Shown: in pieces, positions 22,101 to 30,705 of the stretch
How positions within the stretch are numbered: position 1 is the first letter of the stretch
Layout of the letters: each line of letters begins with the position of its first letter
Source of the DNA: Incurvaria masculella
Taxonomy: Eukaryota; Arthropoda; Insecta; Lepidoptera; Incurvariidae
NCBI GenBank assembly: GCA_946894095.1
Contig: OX335657.1
Coordinates: 17,546,001 to 17,610,000, forward strand
Direction of reading: 5' to 3'
Length of the DNA: 64,000 bases
Notes under the pieces: generated by a model
Databases searched by the model: none
What the model was told of the DNA's origin: nothing
The model's input: only the letters and a program-made list of their open reading frames with translations
Translations under genes and position numbers: made by a program

Positions 22101-23559
22101 ATGACGACTCTATGAAATAACAACCACTTTTTAAACATTCTCTTGTATGTCCGGATATACCATACCATTTTTTTTTCACATCTAAGACCTATCTCAGAAG
22201 TGGGATCAAAGCCATTCCATACAATTTTCTACTATCGTAATCTGATATACTCTTGCACTAAATATAGACTTCTGTGTTTCCGAGATAGCATTTATTCTCT
22301 TAAAAATGTTTGATAATTAATTTAAATAATAACTAAAATATTGTTATTTCTAATTTGTGAAATCAATAACGGCAAGGTCTATAAGTTAATAAATACTCAT
22401 AGAACAGCCTAGTTCCTTTAGTTTCAATCTATTTCTAGTCATAAATGCAATTTATACAAAATAAATTCCTCTAAAAATGATTTTTATGATTGCAGGATAT
22501 AATGAACCGGGAGAAAGAAGACCAGTTACCGACCATGCAGGTGGACTTTGTCGACTCCATTTGTCTGCCCATATACGAGGTACGATTTTAACTTACTTTT
22601 AAAATGTTAGCACAAAAACATGCAACATTACCAAACCATACATTGCACCCACCTTACCATACATTGAAGGCTTTGGAACATGGACTCCTGTCGACTTTTT
22701 TTTTAGTTTTTATCATAATCGGTCCCATGACTCCTTTTAGTATTTTTAGCTACGTCTTATACATAGTTTCGGATTATCGTTCCTTATACATGAAGGCACA
22801 CTTGCGAAATTCACCCTGCATAAGCACGGTATCAGCACGCTTCTCCTTATTGTATTGTATTGTTTATTCATCATCCATAGACATTACACTGCACTCGGAC
22901 TTGTCATATTTTTACATTGGCCAGTTCAGAAAAACAAAACACAGCGAAGAAGAACTGGAAAGAAACTCCGCTGTTTTTTTTTTCAATGTCCACTTAGTCT
23001 AAATTTACATGCCGTATGCAACAGTTCATGACAAATATCATTTTATTTGCAAAGACTATCCCCACCAACGAATATGTTGCCGATTGGAGCAGGCCAGTCC
23101 CCACAAACAGCACCCGTTCACGAGCATCATGCCAGGCACAGCCATCACTTCTCTCGACTATATTTTGGGGAAAGAGAAAACCTGTGTCAAGCGTCACCGT
23201 AAGCAAGGACCTCAAAGTGGGTCTTATCATAGACATTTAAACGTCAAAAACTCTCATTTCAGGCATTCGCCGTGCTCTCGCCCTCTCTCCAGCCCATGCT
23301 TGACCGCGTGAAGAGCAACCGCGCGCACTGGGTCGAGCTGGCCAAGGACAACGACAAGCACGCCGGCGTCCACGACGACAAGTCCAGCCTGAGCTCGCGG
23401 CTCGACGACACCGAGACGACCAACGAGGACAGCAGCGGCGCCGTCAGCCTCACCTCCGAGCACAACCTGCTCTACGACAACATGGAGAATCCGGTCGTCG
23501 GCGTCTGTAGCACCGCGCTGGCCGTCCGCAGGGACAGGTTCTGTCAGAACCTCGAGTGA
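9998..23559 (+). CDS. Pde11: Cyclic-nucleotide phosphodiesterase, Pde11-like (5'-partial, 10 exons)
   Basis: The enzyme hydrolyses cyclic GMP and probably cyclic AMP in the cytoplasm, with GAF domains that bind a regulatory cyclic nucleotide. Exons 9998-10150, 11774-11908, 16267-16416, 16919-16969, 18330-18584, 19764-19873, 20454-20642, 21672-21900, 22496-22579 and 23263-23559 have AG/GT borders and compatible phases, giving 550 residues. Residues 1 to ~130 are the GAF-B domain; ~180-470 form the PDE catalytic domain. Metal ligands are H235 and H271-D272 (in [11 protein letters not shown]) and D386 (in [12 protein letters not shown]). H231 in HNWRHAF is the presumed general acid, and Q411 in EFFRQGD is the nucleotide-orienting glutamine. 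From memory of the family it resembles Drosophila Pde11 most; PDE5/6 is the alternative. There is no CAAX box at the end, which argues against PDE6. The amino-terminal part lies left of the window. Confidence 0.9.
10151..11773 (+). other. Intron A with a foldback element remnant
   Basis: AT-rich intron of 1.6 kb. At 11196-11370 lie inverted blocks (AAAACCGCTTTTATAGC against GCTATAAAAGCAGTTTT) followed by GATTCCTGATTCCTGA. These relate it to the foldback element at 36752-37258. The rest shows no recognisable feature. Confidence 0.5.
11774..11908 (+). CDS. Pde11: Exon B: GAF-B core
   Basis: It encodes 45 residues from [15 protein letters not shown] to DGQIIGVIQ, in phase 0 at both ends (acceptor CCACAG, donor CAG|GTACGG). 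The NIPDAYxDPRF motif and the following [18 protein letters not shown] strand pair are the hallmark centre of PDE GAF domains, and this exon continues directly from exon A. Confidence 0.93.
11964..12020 (+). repeat. Diverged duplicate of an exon end with its 5' splice site
   Basis: These 57 bases match 16403-16459 closely. They contain the last 14 coding bases of exon C, the donor GATGTGAGTCGC and 37 intron bases ending in ATTAGTTCT. The copy sits 55 bases after exon B's donor. A SINE poly-T end abuts it at 12021. Reading on from exon B to this donor meets a TAG, so it is not a useful alternative donor. Confidence 0.85.
12021..12423 (-). mobile_element. tRNA-headed SINE, full length
   Basis: On the minus strand it starts with a tRNA-like head (GGCTCGTAGCCTAGTGGC as box A region, GTTCAATTCC as box B), continues through a body shared with all SINEs of this window (ACCATCGCATTGGATG, CCTGGCATGGCACCTA) and ends in poly-A at 12021. 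It is close to the copy at 55599-56005. Being part of a repeated element, the head is not a tRNA gene. Confidence 0.85.
12424..13284. other. Intron B, unassigned stretch
   Basis: AT-rich intron sequence. A 66-codon open frame at 12620-12820 has several Cys and His residues but no recognisable finger pattern, coding bias or splice support. Confidence 0.35.
13285..13924 (-). repeat. Dispersed repeat N, copy split by a GTCC-core repeat
   Basis: The two flanking parts, 13285-13523 and 13813-13924, are the reverse complement of 2187-2545. The interior 13524-13812 is absent from that copy. Confidence 0.65.
13524..13812 (-). repeat. GTCC-core dispersed repeat inserted in repeat N
   Basis: Full copy in reverse orientation, from AAACCGGCCAAGTGCGAG to TACGGAACCCTAAAAAA, with a GGAC/GAAC microsatellite at ~13728-13754. 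It interrupts repeat N. Confidence 0.8.
14007..14300 (-). repeat. GTCC-core dispersed repeat, second minus copy
   Basis: Full reverse copy with the same ends and an expanded (GGAC)n at ~14207-14242. A 35-base fragment of the other end (GCGAGTCCGACGGGCACATG) sits at 14386-14420, and a ~49-base plus-strand end fragment lies at 15342-15390. Confidence 0.8.
14421..14974. other. Intron B, unassigned stretch
   Basis: No repeat family or exon recognised; ordinary AT-rich intron sequence. Confidence 0.35.
14975..15325 (-). mobile_element. Diverged SINE body, head lost
   Basis: It matches the SINE body (ATCCAATGCGATGGTACCAACC, GATTTCGAACCACGGG in + orientation) with a poly-T at its left end and many substitutions and small deletions. 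The tRNA-like promoter head is missing, so it is an old truncated copy. Confidence 0.7.
15391..16266. other. Intron B, last part
   Basis: No repeat or gene recognised. It ends with the acceptor TTTGACAG before exon C. Confidence 0.4.
16267..16416 (+). CDS. Pde11: Exon C: end of GAF-B
   Basis: It encodes 50 residues, [15 protein letters not shown] through AKQSVTLD, in phase 0 with donor [25 protein letters not shown] and the following HNTHMYEKA are the family's conserved helix at the close of the GAF-B domain leading into the linker. The last 14 bases plus donor are duplicated at 11964. Confidence 0.93.
16919..16969 (+). CDS. Pde11: Exon D: linker micro-exon
   Basis: A 51-base exon for 17 residues, [17 protein letters not shown], phase 0, with acceptor TCCGCAG and donor CGC|GTGAGT. 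LSYHA at this place is conserved between GAF-B and the catalytic domain in PDE5 and PDE11 proteins. Confidence 0.9.
16970..18329 (+). other. Intron D with two repeat fragments
   Basis: 17439-17512 matches 23074-23145 (GATTGGAGCAGGCCAG block of a dispersed retroelement tail). 17963-18045 is an inverted-repeat element in which AAAAATGTTACGGCTTT is mirrored by AAAGCCGTAACATTTTT around a 25-base centre; it is kin to 18671-18892 and 32028-32160. The rest is unassigned. Confidence 0.5.
18330..18584 (+). CDS. Pde11: Exon E: catalytic domain start, HNWRHAF
   Basis: It encodes 85 residues from [15 protein letters not shown] to [11 protein letters not shown], phase 0 at both ends. It carries [14 protein letters not shown] and YHNWRHAFN, the first His motif of class I phosphodiesterases: the first His (H231 of the assembled 550 residues) is the presumed proton donor and the second (H235) a metal ligand. 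Its donor ACA|GTGAGT is the seed of the repeats that follow. Confidence 0.95.
18577..19080 (+). repeat. Five-fold ~60-bp repeat of the exon E 5' splice site
   Basis: Copies of TTCTCACAGTGAGT begin at 18577 (the real exon end), ~18638, 18929, ~18987 and 19048, each followed by related TGTCTGATA and GCTATTGTCG-like sequence. Copies 2 and 4 keep CAG|TGAG and copy 3 has CAG|TAAG, so GT donor dinucleotides persist; copy 5 reads CACAATGAAT and has lost it. A 222-bp element (18671-18892) splits copy 2 from copy 3. Confidence 0.75.
18671..18892. mobile_element. Small inverted-repeat element inserted in the donor repeats
   Basis: It contains GGAGGAGACATTCTC and its mirror GAGAATGTCTCCTCC around a centre with a Pst-like CAGCAGCTGACAG block, and ends CGACCATGGTAATCTC. 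It is flanked by AGTGTATATTGT at 18659-18670 and 18893-18904, which looks like a target-site duplication, though a few outer bases may belong to the element. Kin: 17963-18045 and 32028-32160. Confidence 0.7.
19081..19763 (+). other. Rest of intron E
   Basis: No repeat or gene recognised; it ends in the acceptor GGCTTCCAG before exon F. Confidence 0.4.
19764..19873 (+). CDS. Pde11: Exon F: HD metal-site motif
   Basis: It encodes 36 residues plus two bases, [16 protein letters not shown] to RGTNNSFQI, ending AA|GTCAGT in phase 2. [13 protein letters not shown] supplies the His-Asp pair (H271, D272 of the assembled 550 residues) that binds the two catalytic metals in all class I phosphodiesterases. 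Confidence 0.95.
19874..20453 (+). other. Intron F with a ~22-25-bp degenerate repeat before the acceptor
   Basis: From ~20322 to 20445 the core (A)TACCAACTGA followed by (T)GCTTTGAAA recurs five to six times with substitutions and ends directly before the acceptor TCTAACAG. The rest of the intron has no recognised element. Confidence 0.55.
20454..20642 (+). CDS. Pde11: Exon G: catalytic domain, EHHHF
   Basis: It completes a Lys codon, encodes 62 further residues and starts an Arg codon (phase 2 in, phase 2 out, donor CAG|GTGAGG). It runs [20 protein letters not shown] through [17 protein letters not shown] to [10 protein letters not shown]. The stretch [20 protein letters not shown] is among the most conserved parts of PDE5/PDE11 catalytic domains. 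Confidence 0.94.
20643..21671 (+). other. Intron G, no element recognised
   Basis: About 1 kb without a recognised repeat. It includes AT-rich sequence up to 21250 and ends with a short GC-rich rise into the acceptor GCGCCGCAG. Confidence 0.4.
21672..21900 (+). CDS. Pde11: Exon H: third metal ligand and glutamine switch
   Basis: It completes an Arg codon and encodes 76 residues ending [11 protein letters not shown], phase 0 out (ATT|GTGAGT). [16 protein letters not shown] holds the third metal Asp (D386), and EFFRQGDLE holds the conserved Gln (Q411) that orients the purine ring. The GC content, close to 70%, is much higher than in its introns. The segment [18 protein letters not shown] before it is less conserved in the family. 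Confidence 0.94.
21901..22495 (+). other. Intron H, no element recognised
   Basis: AT-rich intron ending in the acceptor TTTTATGATTGCAG. Confidence 0.45.
22496..22579 (+). CDS. Pde11: Exon I: catalytic domain end
   Basis: It encodes 28 residues, [15 protein letters not shown] then [13 protein letters not shown], phase 0 at both ends (donor GAG|GTACGA). DIMNREKE followed by the QVxFxDxIC helix is shared by PDE5 and insect Pde11. Confidence 0.93.
22580..23262 (+). other. Intron I with a retroelement tail
   Basis: 22856-23175 is a minus-strand copy of the retroelement tail seen in + orientation at 54757-55136: TTTATTCATCATCCATAG, ACTGCACTCGGACTTGTC, GAAGAAGAACTGG and GATTGGAGCAGGCCAG blocks. 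Repeated presence at six places marks it as mobile in origin. Confidence 0.6.
23263..23559 (+). CDS. Pde11: Exon J: carboxy-terminal exon with stop
   Basis: It encodes 98 residues and [19 protein letters not shown] to RAHWVELA closes the catalytic domain; the rest is an acidic Ser-rich tail ([20 protein letters not shown]) ending [12 protein letters not shown]. The Cys is fifth from the end, so there is no prenylation box. The last ~17 bases and stop are the seed of the downstream minisatellite. Confidence 0.93.
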   Translation, partial: AFAVLSPSLQPMLDRVKSNRAHWVELAKDNDKHAGVHDDKSSLSSRLDDTETTNEDSSGAVSLTSEHNLLYDNMENPVVGVCSTALAVRRDRFCQNLE

Positions 23560-24620
23560 ACCTCTCGTGTGGCTGACCGTTGAATGTCGCTGTCTTGCAG
23601 GATCAGCTCTGTGAGCACCTCGAGGGAACCTCTTGTGGTGTGGCGTACCGGTGAATGTCGCTGTGTTGCAGGGTCAGCTCTGTCAGAACCTCGAGTGAAC
23701 CTCTTGTGTTAGGGCCTACCGGTGAATGTCGCTGTCTTGCATGGCTAGCTCTTGTAGAACCTCGAGTGAACCTCTTGTGGTGAGACCTACTTGTCGCTGT
23801 TACAACCTCGAGTGAAACTGTTGTGGTGTGGCTTACCAGTGAATGTTGCTGTCTTGGACGGCCAGCTCTGTTAGAACCTCTAGTGAGGGTTACCGGTGAC
23901 AGTCGCTGTCTTGCATGGCCAGCTCTGCTAGAACCTCGAGTGAACGTCTTGCGGTGTGGATGACCAGTGAATGTCTCTGTCTTGCAGAGCCAGCTCTGTT
24001 GGAACCTCGAGTGAACCTCTTGTGGTATGGGTTACCGGTGAAAGTCGCTGTCTTGCATGGCCAGCTTTGTCAGAACCTCGAGTGAACCAAGAGATGGCTA
24101 TCTTATCTCAGAAAGTCGAGTGTATATCTTTTAGGCTAATGTTACCTACTTGGTCGTACATGTTATGAAAGAAAGTCCTGTGAAACTCTTGTTTGTGGCT
24201 CGCCAGTGCATCTTCGTAGTCTTGCAGGACCAGTTAGTTCTATCAGTACCTCGGATGATTCTATTGTAATGTGATTAGCCATGGCATGTTGGGTGTGTTG
24301 CAGAAAGGGTTATGTCAGAACCTTTAATGAATTTCTCGTAACGCGGCTTGCATTCACGCTGTCTTGGAGAACAAATTATGTCAAACCGTTGAGTGAACAT
24401 CTTTTAGGTTGATTTTTCTCGCTGGTACATATTTGCTGTACAAGTTAAGTCACATCCTCGTGCGAACCTCTTGTAGTGTGGATTGTTCTGTCAGAACCTC
24501 GAGTGAAAGTATTGTAGTGTTGCTAGCCTGTTCACGTTGGCTATATTGCAGGTGGGGTTATGTCAGAACCTCGAGTGAACTTGTGTGCGGCTCGCTGGCA
24601 CATGCTCGCTGTCTTAAAGG
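23533..24620 (+). repeat. ~71-bp minisatellite seeded from the stop-codon region
   Basis: The block GTCAGAACCTCGAGTGAACC recurs from 23543. CCTCGAGTGA or a close variant begins at 23550, 23618, 23689, 23760, ~23807, ~23877, ~23933, 24004, 24077 and, more weakly, ~24497 and 24571; intact spacings are 68-73 bp. Between cores runs TTGTGGTGTGG..TACCGGTGAATGTCGCTGTCTTGCAGG. Copies decay to the right, with traces to ~24810. If transcribed, this is 3' UTR of the phosphodiesterase mRNA. Confidence 0.85.
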
Positions 24621-24849
24621 AAAAAATTAATACGGATCATGTTTCAGTTCATGTGCTAAGCCGGTGGATGCTTGCTGTTTTAAAATACAATGTCATTACC
24701 TCAAGCAGGCAAAATGATGGAGTTCTTGTAGGTAAATGGTTAGTAGTTAGAAACTTATGTCACGAATTAAAAGTTCTGTCAGAACCTCATGCAGCTTTGA
24801 TCTGGACAATAATGGATAACATCGTTGGCAGGTCTACGGAATAACAAGT

Positions 24850-27800
24850 AAGTTCAGAAATTCGAGCATGTACCTACTATGTTCTGCTGGACAGCGTTAA
24901 AACTTGTGACGGTCACACAGACCTGATTTGATCTTAGAAGCTGCTGTGTTGCCTAGACAGTAATGGATGCATGTTTACTCATTGTCTCGAAGTACCAGCT
25001 TTATGAGAATACGGAGCAGTGGGTCGAAGAAAAAAAATAGTGGTCTCTTGGAATACAGAATTCATATTGTTTTGCCGGAATAATGTTACCATGTAGAGCA
25101 CCGCAAACTACTTAAATCATCGATTCGCAACATTATTTAAGTTAGGAAATTTGACCTATCATCACAATAAAAATATACTACACCTAGTTAATTATTGCCC
25201 GAAGACCGGTTTCTCATTTTAAATTTGTACCAAACAGAATCGTTTTTGCTGATTGAACTAAGGAAGATTGTCTTAGTAGTAGATGTGCATTGTTAAAAAT
25301 AATTAAATGTGGTCAATTGGTCCTCTTATTATGTAATACATAAGAGGGTAGAGTTAGTAAGGTTGTGACCAAGCTTTTGGGTCCATGATTTTGTAATGGC
25401 TTGTGTAAATGTGGCAAAAATGTGTTTCTTTGCACATGGTGAAATTCGGACAACTCACAGCGGACATTTTGATAATTGGTATGCGTATTCTAACACCCTA
25501 GCTAGAACGTTAATAAATTGTACGCACATTCAGTTTATTCACACCGGACAATTTTTGTTGAAGGACAGGGTATGTTTTCATTGTTTCAGTTAATTTTCAC
25601 ATCGAAAGAGACTATACAACAAACTGTTTACCAACCGGATTGAATGGACGTTCATCAAAAGATATTAATTTGCAAACTACTATTAGACCGAAAAAGTTTC
25701 ATAGATTACCTACGTAGGTACCAAATATACCACATATTATGACTTATCGAGGTTTTTCAAAGGATAAAATGGTTTGAATTCTTGGAGGAATTTGATTCTA
25801 CCCAATATAAAGATAAAGCTATTCATTCTATCGTCAGGGCGTGTTTCTATGGTAACATTTGACAGGATGACCAAAATACCAAAAAAGATATCTCTAAAGA
25901 TGTGTAAGTTATTTCGTTTGAATGTAATGTTAGGTTGTAACTTAGGACATAAGTTATCTAAGGCACGGCGGTGACACAACCGATCACATGATTCGTGATG
26001 TTTTACGAAGGCCATCTCTGGTGCCGAGACCAGGATCCAGGTTTTAGCTGAGGGTGGGGGGAGGGAACCTAAGTTAAAATTTCGGAGGAGCAAAAAAAAA
26101 GGTCATACGGGGATATTAGTTTGTGGGAGGAATTTGCTTGTGGAGGAAGAAAAAGGGTGCGGGGGAGGAGGGGATTCCTGATCAAAACGGGGGATGTACA
26201 GTCCCCGCCCAATTTATGCACCACTTTCTTTGTCTTTCTGAGTTGCCACTGACATTGAATCCATTCACCCTCTAGATCCGCGCCTGTGCCCCAGAAAGAT
26301 ATCTGCACAGTTCATTTAGGGCTGATTTTTCAATGGTCTGATAAACAGCCAGATACCTAACTATTCGACGGATTTATTTACGCTTCTGCTTATCCATCAG
26401 ATATAGTAAGTCCATTTGTTTAATGGTAAAATTATAGTCAGGTGATTGTGATAGAAGATATAATTCTCCGGCAATGACTATCCGTCTTTTGACAAACGTG
26501 AATTTCTATAATCTGAGGATTGGAAAATCGGCTCTCAGTCAAGTTACCAGATAAGTTGATATTTCGTACTTGGTTCTCACGATGCTCTTGTGGACAGCTA
26601 AATAGAGAGTGTTTTAACTTATTTGAACGAGTTTACTTGCTACAAAACACTACTTATCTCGCTACTTTGAATGAGCGAAGTGTGCACGAGGTCTGAGGGA
26701 GGCGAATCCGTGTGCACGATTCGCTATCTTCTAGGTTTTGAGGTCCTAATAAATTCTATACGTTAACCATCTGTCTGTCACCTCGATCCCAGAAACTTCC
26801 ACCTTACAAGACAAATATTTTAGCACGTTGAATTCAAAACAATCTTCCTTTTGTAAATTTTACAAAACTTTAATTGAATTGGTTTAAAAATGTATATAAT
26901 TGAATACAACCGAAAAACAGACATCTTGTGTTTTTTATTAAATTATTTAAATTTAAACCAAAATTTAAAGAATAATCATACATTTATCCATAATTTATGT
27001 AACATGTTCTATACGTGCACTTTATTTATCTTTTAAGCAAATGATAGTAAGAATAACTGATAATTTTGGTTTTTATGGCAATGGTAAATATACCCAATAC
27101 CTACTAGTTAGGTGCCCATATTTCAAGCTATTTATATAAATTTTGACTGAAGAATTTTCTTTCATAATTCCAGTTTGAGGGGTAACAGATTCTTAATTGC
27201 ACCAACTTCATTTATCTTCCCTTAACTTGACGGGAACAGCTGGTGAAATTAAGTTTTAACCACAGTTACAAGTACTACTCCTTTGCCCATGAATGTATCG
27301 CGAAAATCCTAAACGTTAGTATTTGTGACAACCGGTTTTTCCATCAAATATTAGTCAATTTCTAGCAAAGTACTTACATAGGTATCGTACAATGGTATGC
27401 CTATATTGTTAAGTTACTTTCTAAAATGCTTCCGAAAATTTTCAGGAGAAACGGCAACTTGAACTTTTTGAATAAAGGAACGTAATGATGTTGTAACCTC
27501 AAAACTTTTGCTTAAAAGTTTAGATATATTTTATTTGAGATCTAAGTAACTACCAAAAGTTTTATAGAACTATGGAAATGTAAACCATTCAGTAAACGAA
27601 AGACTTATTGTAATATTTTCATCTACTTTAAGTACCTAACTGTTTTTCTTTCTCTCTATAAGAATTATAGATATTAACTAAATCTCAAACTATTTGTCTA
27701 ATTTTATCTGTACAATGTTATTGTAAGATCGCTATAAGTATTATTAGGGTAAAAAGTGGAGTAGGCATATTTGTAAGGACATAGAGGGCGTTGTATGATG

Positions 27801-27927
27801 TGTGAATACAAGAGGTTGTTCTAGATGAGAAAATAAATATTTATTTATGAATTAAATCGATTTTGGAATTTATGTTTTAAATTTTTTCTACCTACCCTCC
27901 AGTCTAACCCTGACTATTTACTATAAT
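24850..27927 (+). other. Possible long 3' UTR or intergenic AT-rich region
   Basis: About 3 kb of AT-rich sequence with few repeats: a SINE scrap at ~26202-26262 and the inverted-repeat element at 26319-26536. Poly-A signal-like AATAAA runs occur near 25170 and in GAAAATAAATATTT at ~27830. Nothing shows where transcription of the phosphodiesterase ends. Confidence 0.3.
26319..26536. mobile_element. Small inverted-repeat element, copy 2
   Basis: It starts AGGGCTGATTTTTCAATG, ends with GGAAAATCGGCTCTCA and contains GTCTGATAAACAG and AAGACGGATAGT (reverse) blocks. Its partner at 61090-61328 is the inverse copy. Confidence 0.65.
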
Positions 27928-28400
27928 AATTTTTTTATCCAACTAAAAGGTCAACACACCGCATTCCCGAAGATATGGTGCTATACCAGAACCTCCCCTT
28001 TATGAGCCTCAGCCTAACCCCACCTTTCGTCAGCCTCGGTAGCCCCGTGGTGCGACGCCTTGCGATTCGATAAGCTGGCTTAGCACCACTGAGCGCGGTT
28101 GGGTTCTGGATGGGTGACCATCATCAACCGTTGAGGCTGGCCGGATTCCACGTAAAACTGAAGGTCCTTCCTTATTTACTAGGTGGCAGGGCTAATCCCG
28201 CACGGGTTGGTACCATCGCATTGAATGAACGATGGTCAAAGCGGCAATTAAAATTATCCGCGTATTCCATCCAGTTCAATGCAGCGGAGCAATATATGGA
28301 AGGTCCTGGCATGGCACCTAGTTCCCGTGTGGTGAGAAAGGCTAATATCTGACGTTGATTTTGGTATTAGCCCTCCATGTCCAGTTACATTAAAAAAAAA
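27928..28400 (+). mobile_element. SINE with diverged 5S-type head, plus an inverse fragment
   Basis: 28030-28400 reads AGCCTCGGTAGCCC, then GGGTTCTGGATGGGTGACC, the shared body and poly-A at 28391. The promoter-like TGGATGGGTGACC is the 3' half of 5S rRNA. 27928-28010 is an inverse scrap of the body end. Confidence 0.7.
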
Positions 28401-28703
28401 CCACATGCTTTCAGAAATGTGTACCACAGCATGGGTTTCCATCATATTACGTTTGACAACTTGCGAGACATCACTTGCAACACCATCCGACTAGCAACAC
28501 ATTCGATTATACCTGGGAGCCTTATGCTGGTACTGGCAACACATATCGAGACGTTTTCCGATTGGCTTCCGGTTCCGGAAGCCATCTTGTTGTTTACCTA
28601 CTACGTTTGTAGCTGTGCGATTGTGAAACAGCAAATGTGAACAGTTCAATAATAAATATCAAGAAGGACCGCCGTTTTTCTTTTCGACCTGCTTCAACAA
28701 GGC

Positions 28704-29594
28704 TAAGCCCCGGTTGCACGAAGAGACGGCCGAGTCAATCAATGTTCAAACACGTCACTTTTAGTGATCCGCATAGAGTTCCTTCCATACTGTCCACACA
28801 AAGAGACGTGTTGTTGTTGTTGTTGTCGGCGAGTGGCTGCCGACGCTTGAACGCACTTGACACGAGGCCGTTGTGCTCAGTAACCCGACTATTGGCTCAC
28901 TTCAGCCAGCCGAGCTCTTCCACAAAGCGTAGCAGCCCTTTAGGGTCTTTCCACACTTGCGGGTCGCTCCTTTCGAAGCTAAAGACCCCCGTACAAAATG
29001 TCTGCAGTTGTCTACATTCCATGACTGTATGTGCCGGTGTCTCCTCCGCCTCCAAGCAGGCCCTGCAGAGGGGACTGTCCGTGACTCCAATGGTGTGAAG
29101 GTGTTTGTTGAGCTGGCAGTGGCCCGTGAGTAGGCTTACCACCGTTCTCAACTGTGGCCTGTGCAGCTGTAGAAGTTTCCTTGTTAGGTGTGGATCCGGT
29201 GCTGGCACTGCTTCCCTTGATTGTCTACAGTCCGCTGTAGATGACCACCTTGCAGTGTGAGCCTGTGTCATTCGTTTCCTCGGCAAGTCAAAGAGACGTG
29301 TTTGATTATACTTATTTATATAAGTTTATTGCACTCAAAAAAAACTCGGGCAAAAGGTACAACTTAATGCCGGAGGCATTTTCTACCAGTCTACCTTTGG
29401 GTATCGTGAGCAGTAGTGCGAGTAGTACCTATGGAGAAATAGCTTTAGGGGAAACATAATTCCTACACAATATACAAAAAAAAACACACTATACTTAAAC
29501 CTAAATATATAACCTATATAGTTGTACATAAATATAACGTCGTATACTTTGACGTAGATTTTGATTTTTTGTCCTTTCGTGCACTCGGCCCTAA
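28704..29594. mobile_element. Small element split by retrotransposon insertions
   Basis: 28704-28812 and 29546-29594 are the two ends of the element seen whole at 35925-36089 and 48080-48224. Its ends are TAAGCCCCGGTTGCACG and CGTGCACTCGGCCCTAA, an imperfect inverted pair. 28813-29287 and 29302-29545 are foreign. The second piece begins with a TTTATTGCACTC retroelement-tail sequence. Confidence 0.65.
28813..29287 (-). mobile_element. 5'-truncated non-LTR retrotransposon, RNase H end and CCHC-type knuckle
   Basis: The minus frame 29286-28897 encodes 129 residues with TRKLLQLHRPQLRTVVSLLTGHC and LCRACLEAEETPAHTVMEC (Cys-x2-Cys-x8-His-x4-Cys) and ends VEELGWLK. This is the usual carboxy end of insect RNase H-bearing non-LTR elements. 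The 3' end is a (CAA)n tail at 28813-28825. CAAAGAGACGTGTT flanks it at 28799 and 29288 as a target-site duplication. The reverse transcriptase itself is missing, so it is dead on arrival. Confidence 0.8.
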
Positions 29595-30178
29595 AGCTCA
29601 TGATTTTCGACTTTATATTTCTTTTTTAATCTTTTTTTTGTTTATTTTAATTTGATATTATGATTGTATTACTTTTTAGATGTTTTATGTTGTATTTCTA
29701 TTATACAGGTTGTTTTAATTTTCCTTCATTCCTTCTAAGGGGTCATTCTAGAGCTAATTTGAAATAAATTTGGCCCAGTGAAATGGGTGTAAAAATCAAT
29801 ATTCTTGAAGTTATTTGAGTTTTAAGGTTTTTTTTAAAATGTCCTTTGTTATTATGTAAAAGTGATTATTGTAAAATTACTACACTCCGGACATTTCATC
29901 AGGAATTTTCTAATAGCTGATGAATGAGAGACTTCTTCAAAATAATAAATGCATTCAAAATATACGTAATCTCAGAAATAAAGGGTCATAAATAGAAGGA
30001 ATGTATCGAAATTTCGAACATCCTGTATGTTTAATGCGCACAAAAATTGGGCAATGGGTATAACTGAAAGCCGGCAAAAATGAATAATTAAATACTATAT
30101 AATACTCATAACAATAATAATGCGGTCTCCACTGTATGGTCAACATGACAATATAATTGTATGGGGATCAGAGCCAGT
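29595..30178. other. Unassigned AT-rich stretch
   Basis: No repeat family, gene or RNA recognised. Confidence 0.35.
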
Positions 30179-30515
30179 AGTCTCAGTTGTCACCTAAATT
30201 AGCGTTTACGGCAAACCGATCAAAAGGCGTTTTCAAATGTATGGAGAAATTAAAGAGCGCGCACAGTGGGCGTTAAGCGAACTAACATTTGCGAGTCCGA
30301 CTTTGATTTGACAGCTTACTCAACGTTGCCGTAAATACGTCGACGTTGCCGTTTACGTCGACTCCGCGTTTTCATACAAATCGGAAGTCCGAGTTTGACT
30401 TTGACAGCTTGAAGAAGTAAAACCACAGAATATCTAGTAAAAACTTGTATGGAGTTTGACGTTTTTACGGAACTTCGAAGTTACGTAAACGCCAATTTAG
30501 GTGAGAACTGAGACT
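30179..30515. mobile_element. Inverted-repeat element (AGTCTCAG ends), copy 1
   Basis: The left end AGTCTCAGTTGTCACC and right end GGTGAGAACTGAGACT are inverted copies, extending ~33 bases to GCGTTTACG. The interior has no coding capacity. Other copies are at 38309-38955 (split) and 47366-47703, the latter in reverse. Confidence 0.85.
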
Positions 30516-30527
30516 ACCGGTTCTGGA

Positions 30528-30705
30528 GACGCCTCGCATATGCCACACAGTCGTAACATCGCCACCGCGCGCGAATGTGCTCTAAAATAGCGATCGCACG
30601 TGGCATGTGTTTGCATGTGGCACGTACAATTAAAAAAATGTTTAGAGCACGTTCGCGCGCGGTAGTGATGTTTCGACTCTGTGGCATACGACGCACCTCC
30701 TCGAA
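30528..30705. mobile_element. Palindromic element with GCGCGCG arms
   Basis: ATGCCACACAGTCG..CGCGCGCGAATGTGCTCTAAA on the left is mirrored by TTTAGAGCACGTTCGCGCGCG..CGACTCTGTGGCAT on the right. A half-copy sits at 34757-34905. 30706-31429 is GC-rich at 30880-31110 and otherwise unassigned; the long open frames there are accidental. Confidence 0.65.

Noticed and set aside
23533..23559. PDE6-type prenylation box at the protein end
   Set aside because: The protein ends CQNLE. The Cys is fifth from the end, so no CAAX motif is formed.
28637..29098. 153-codon plus-strand frame
   Set aside because: It is antisense to the retrotransposon RNase H end on the minus strand, which has recognisable motifs.
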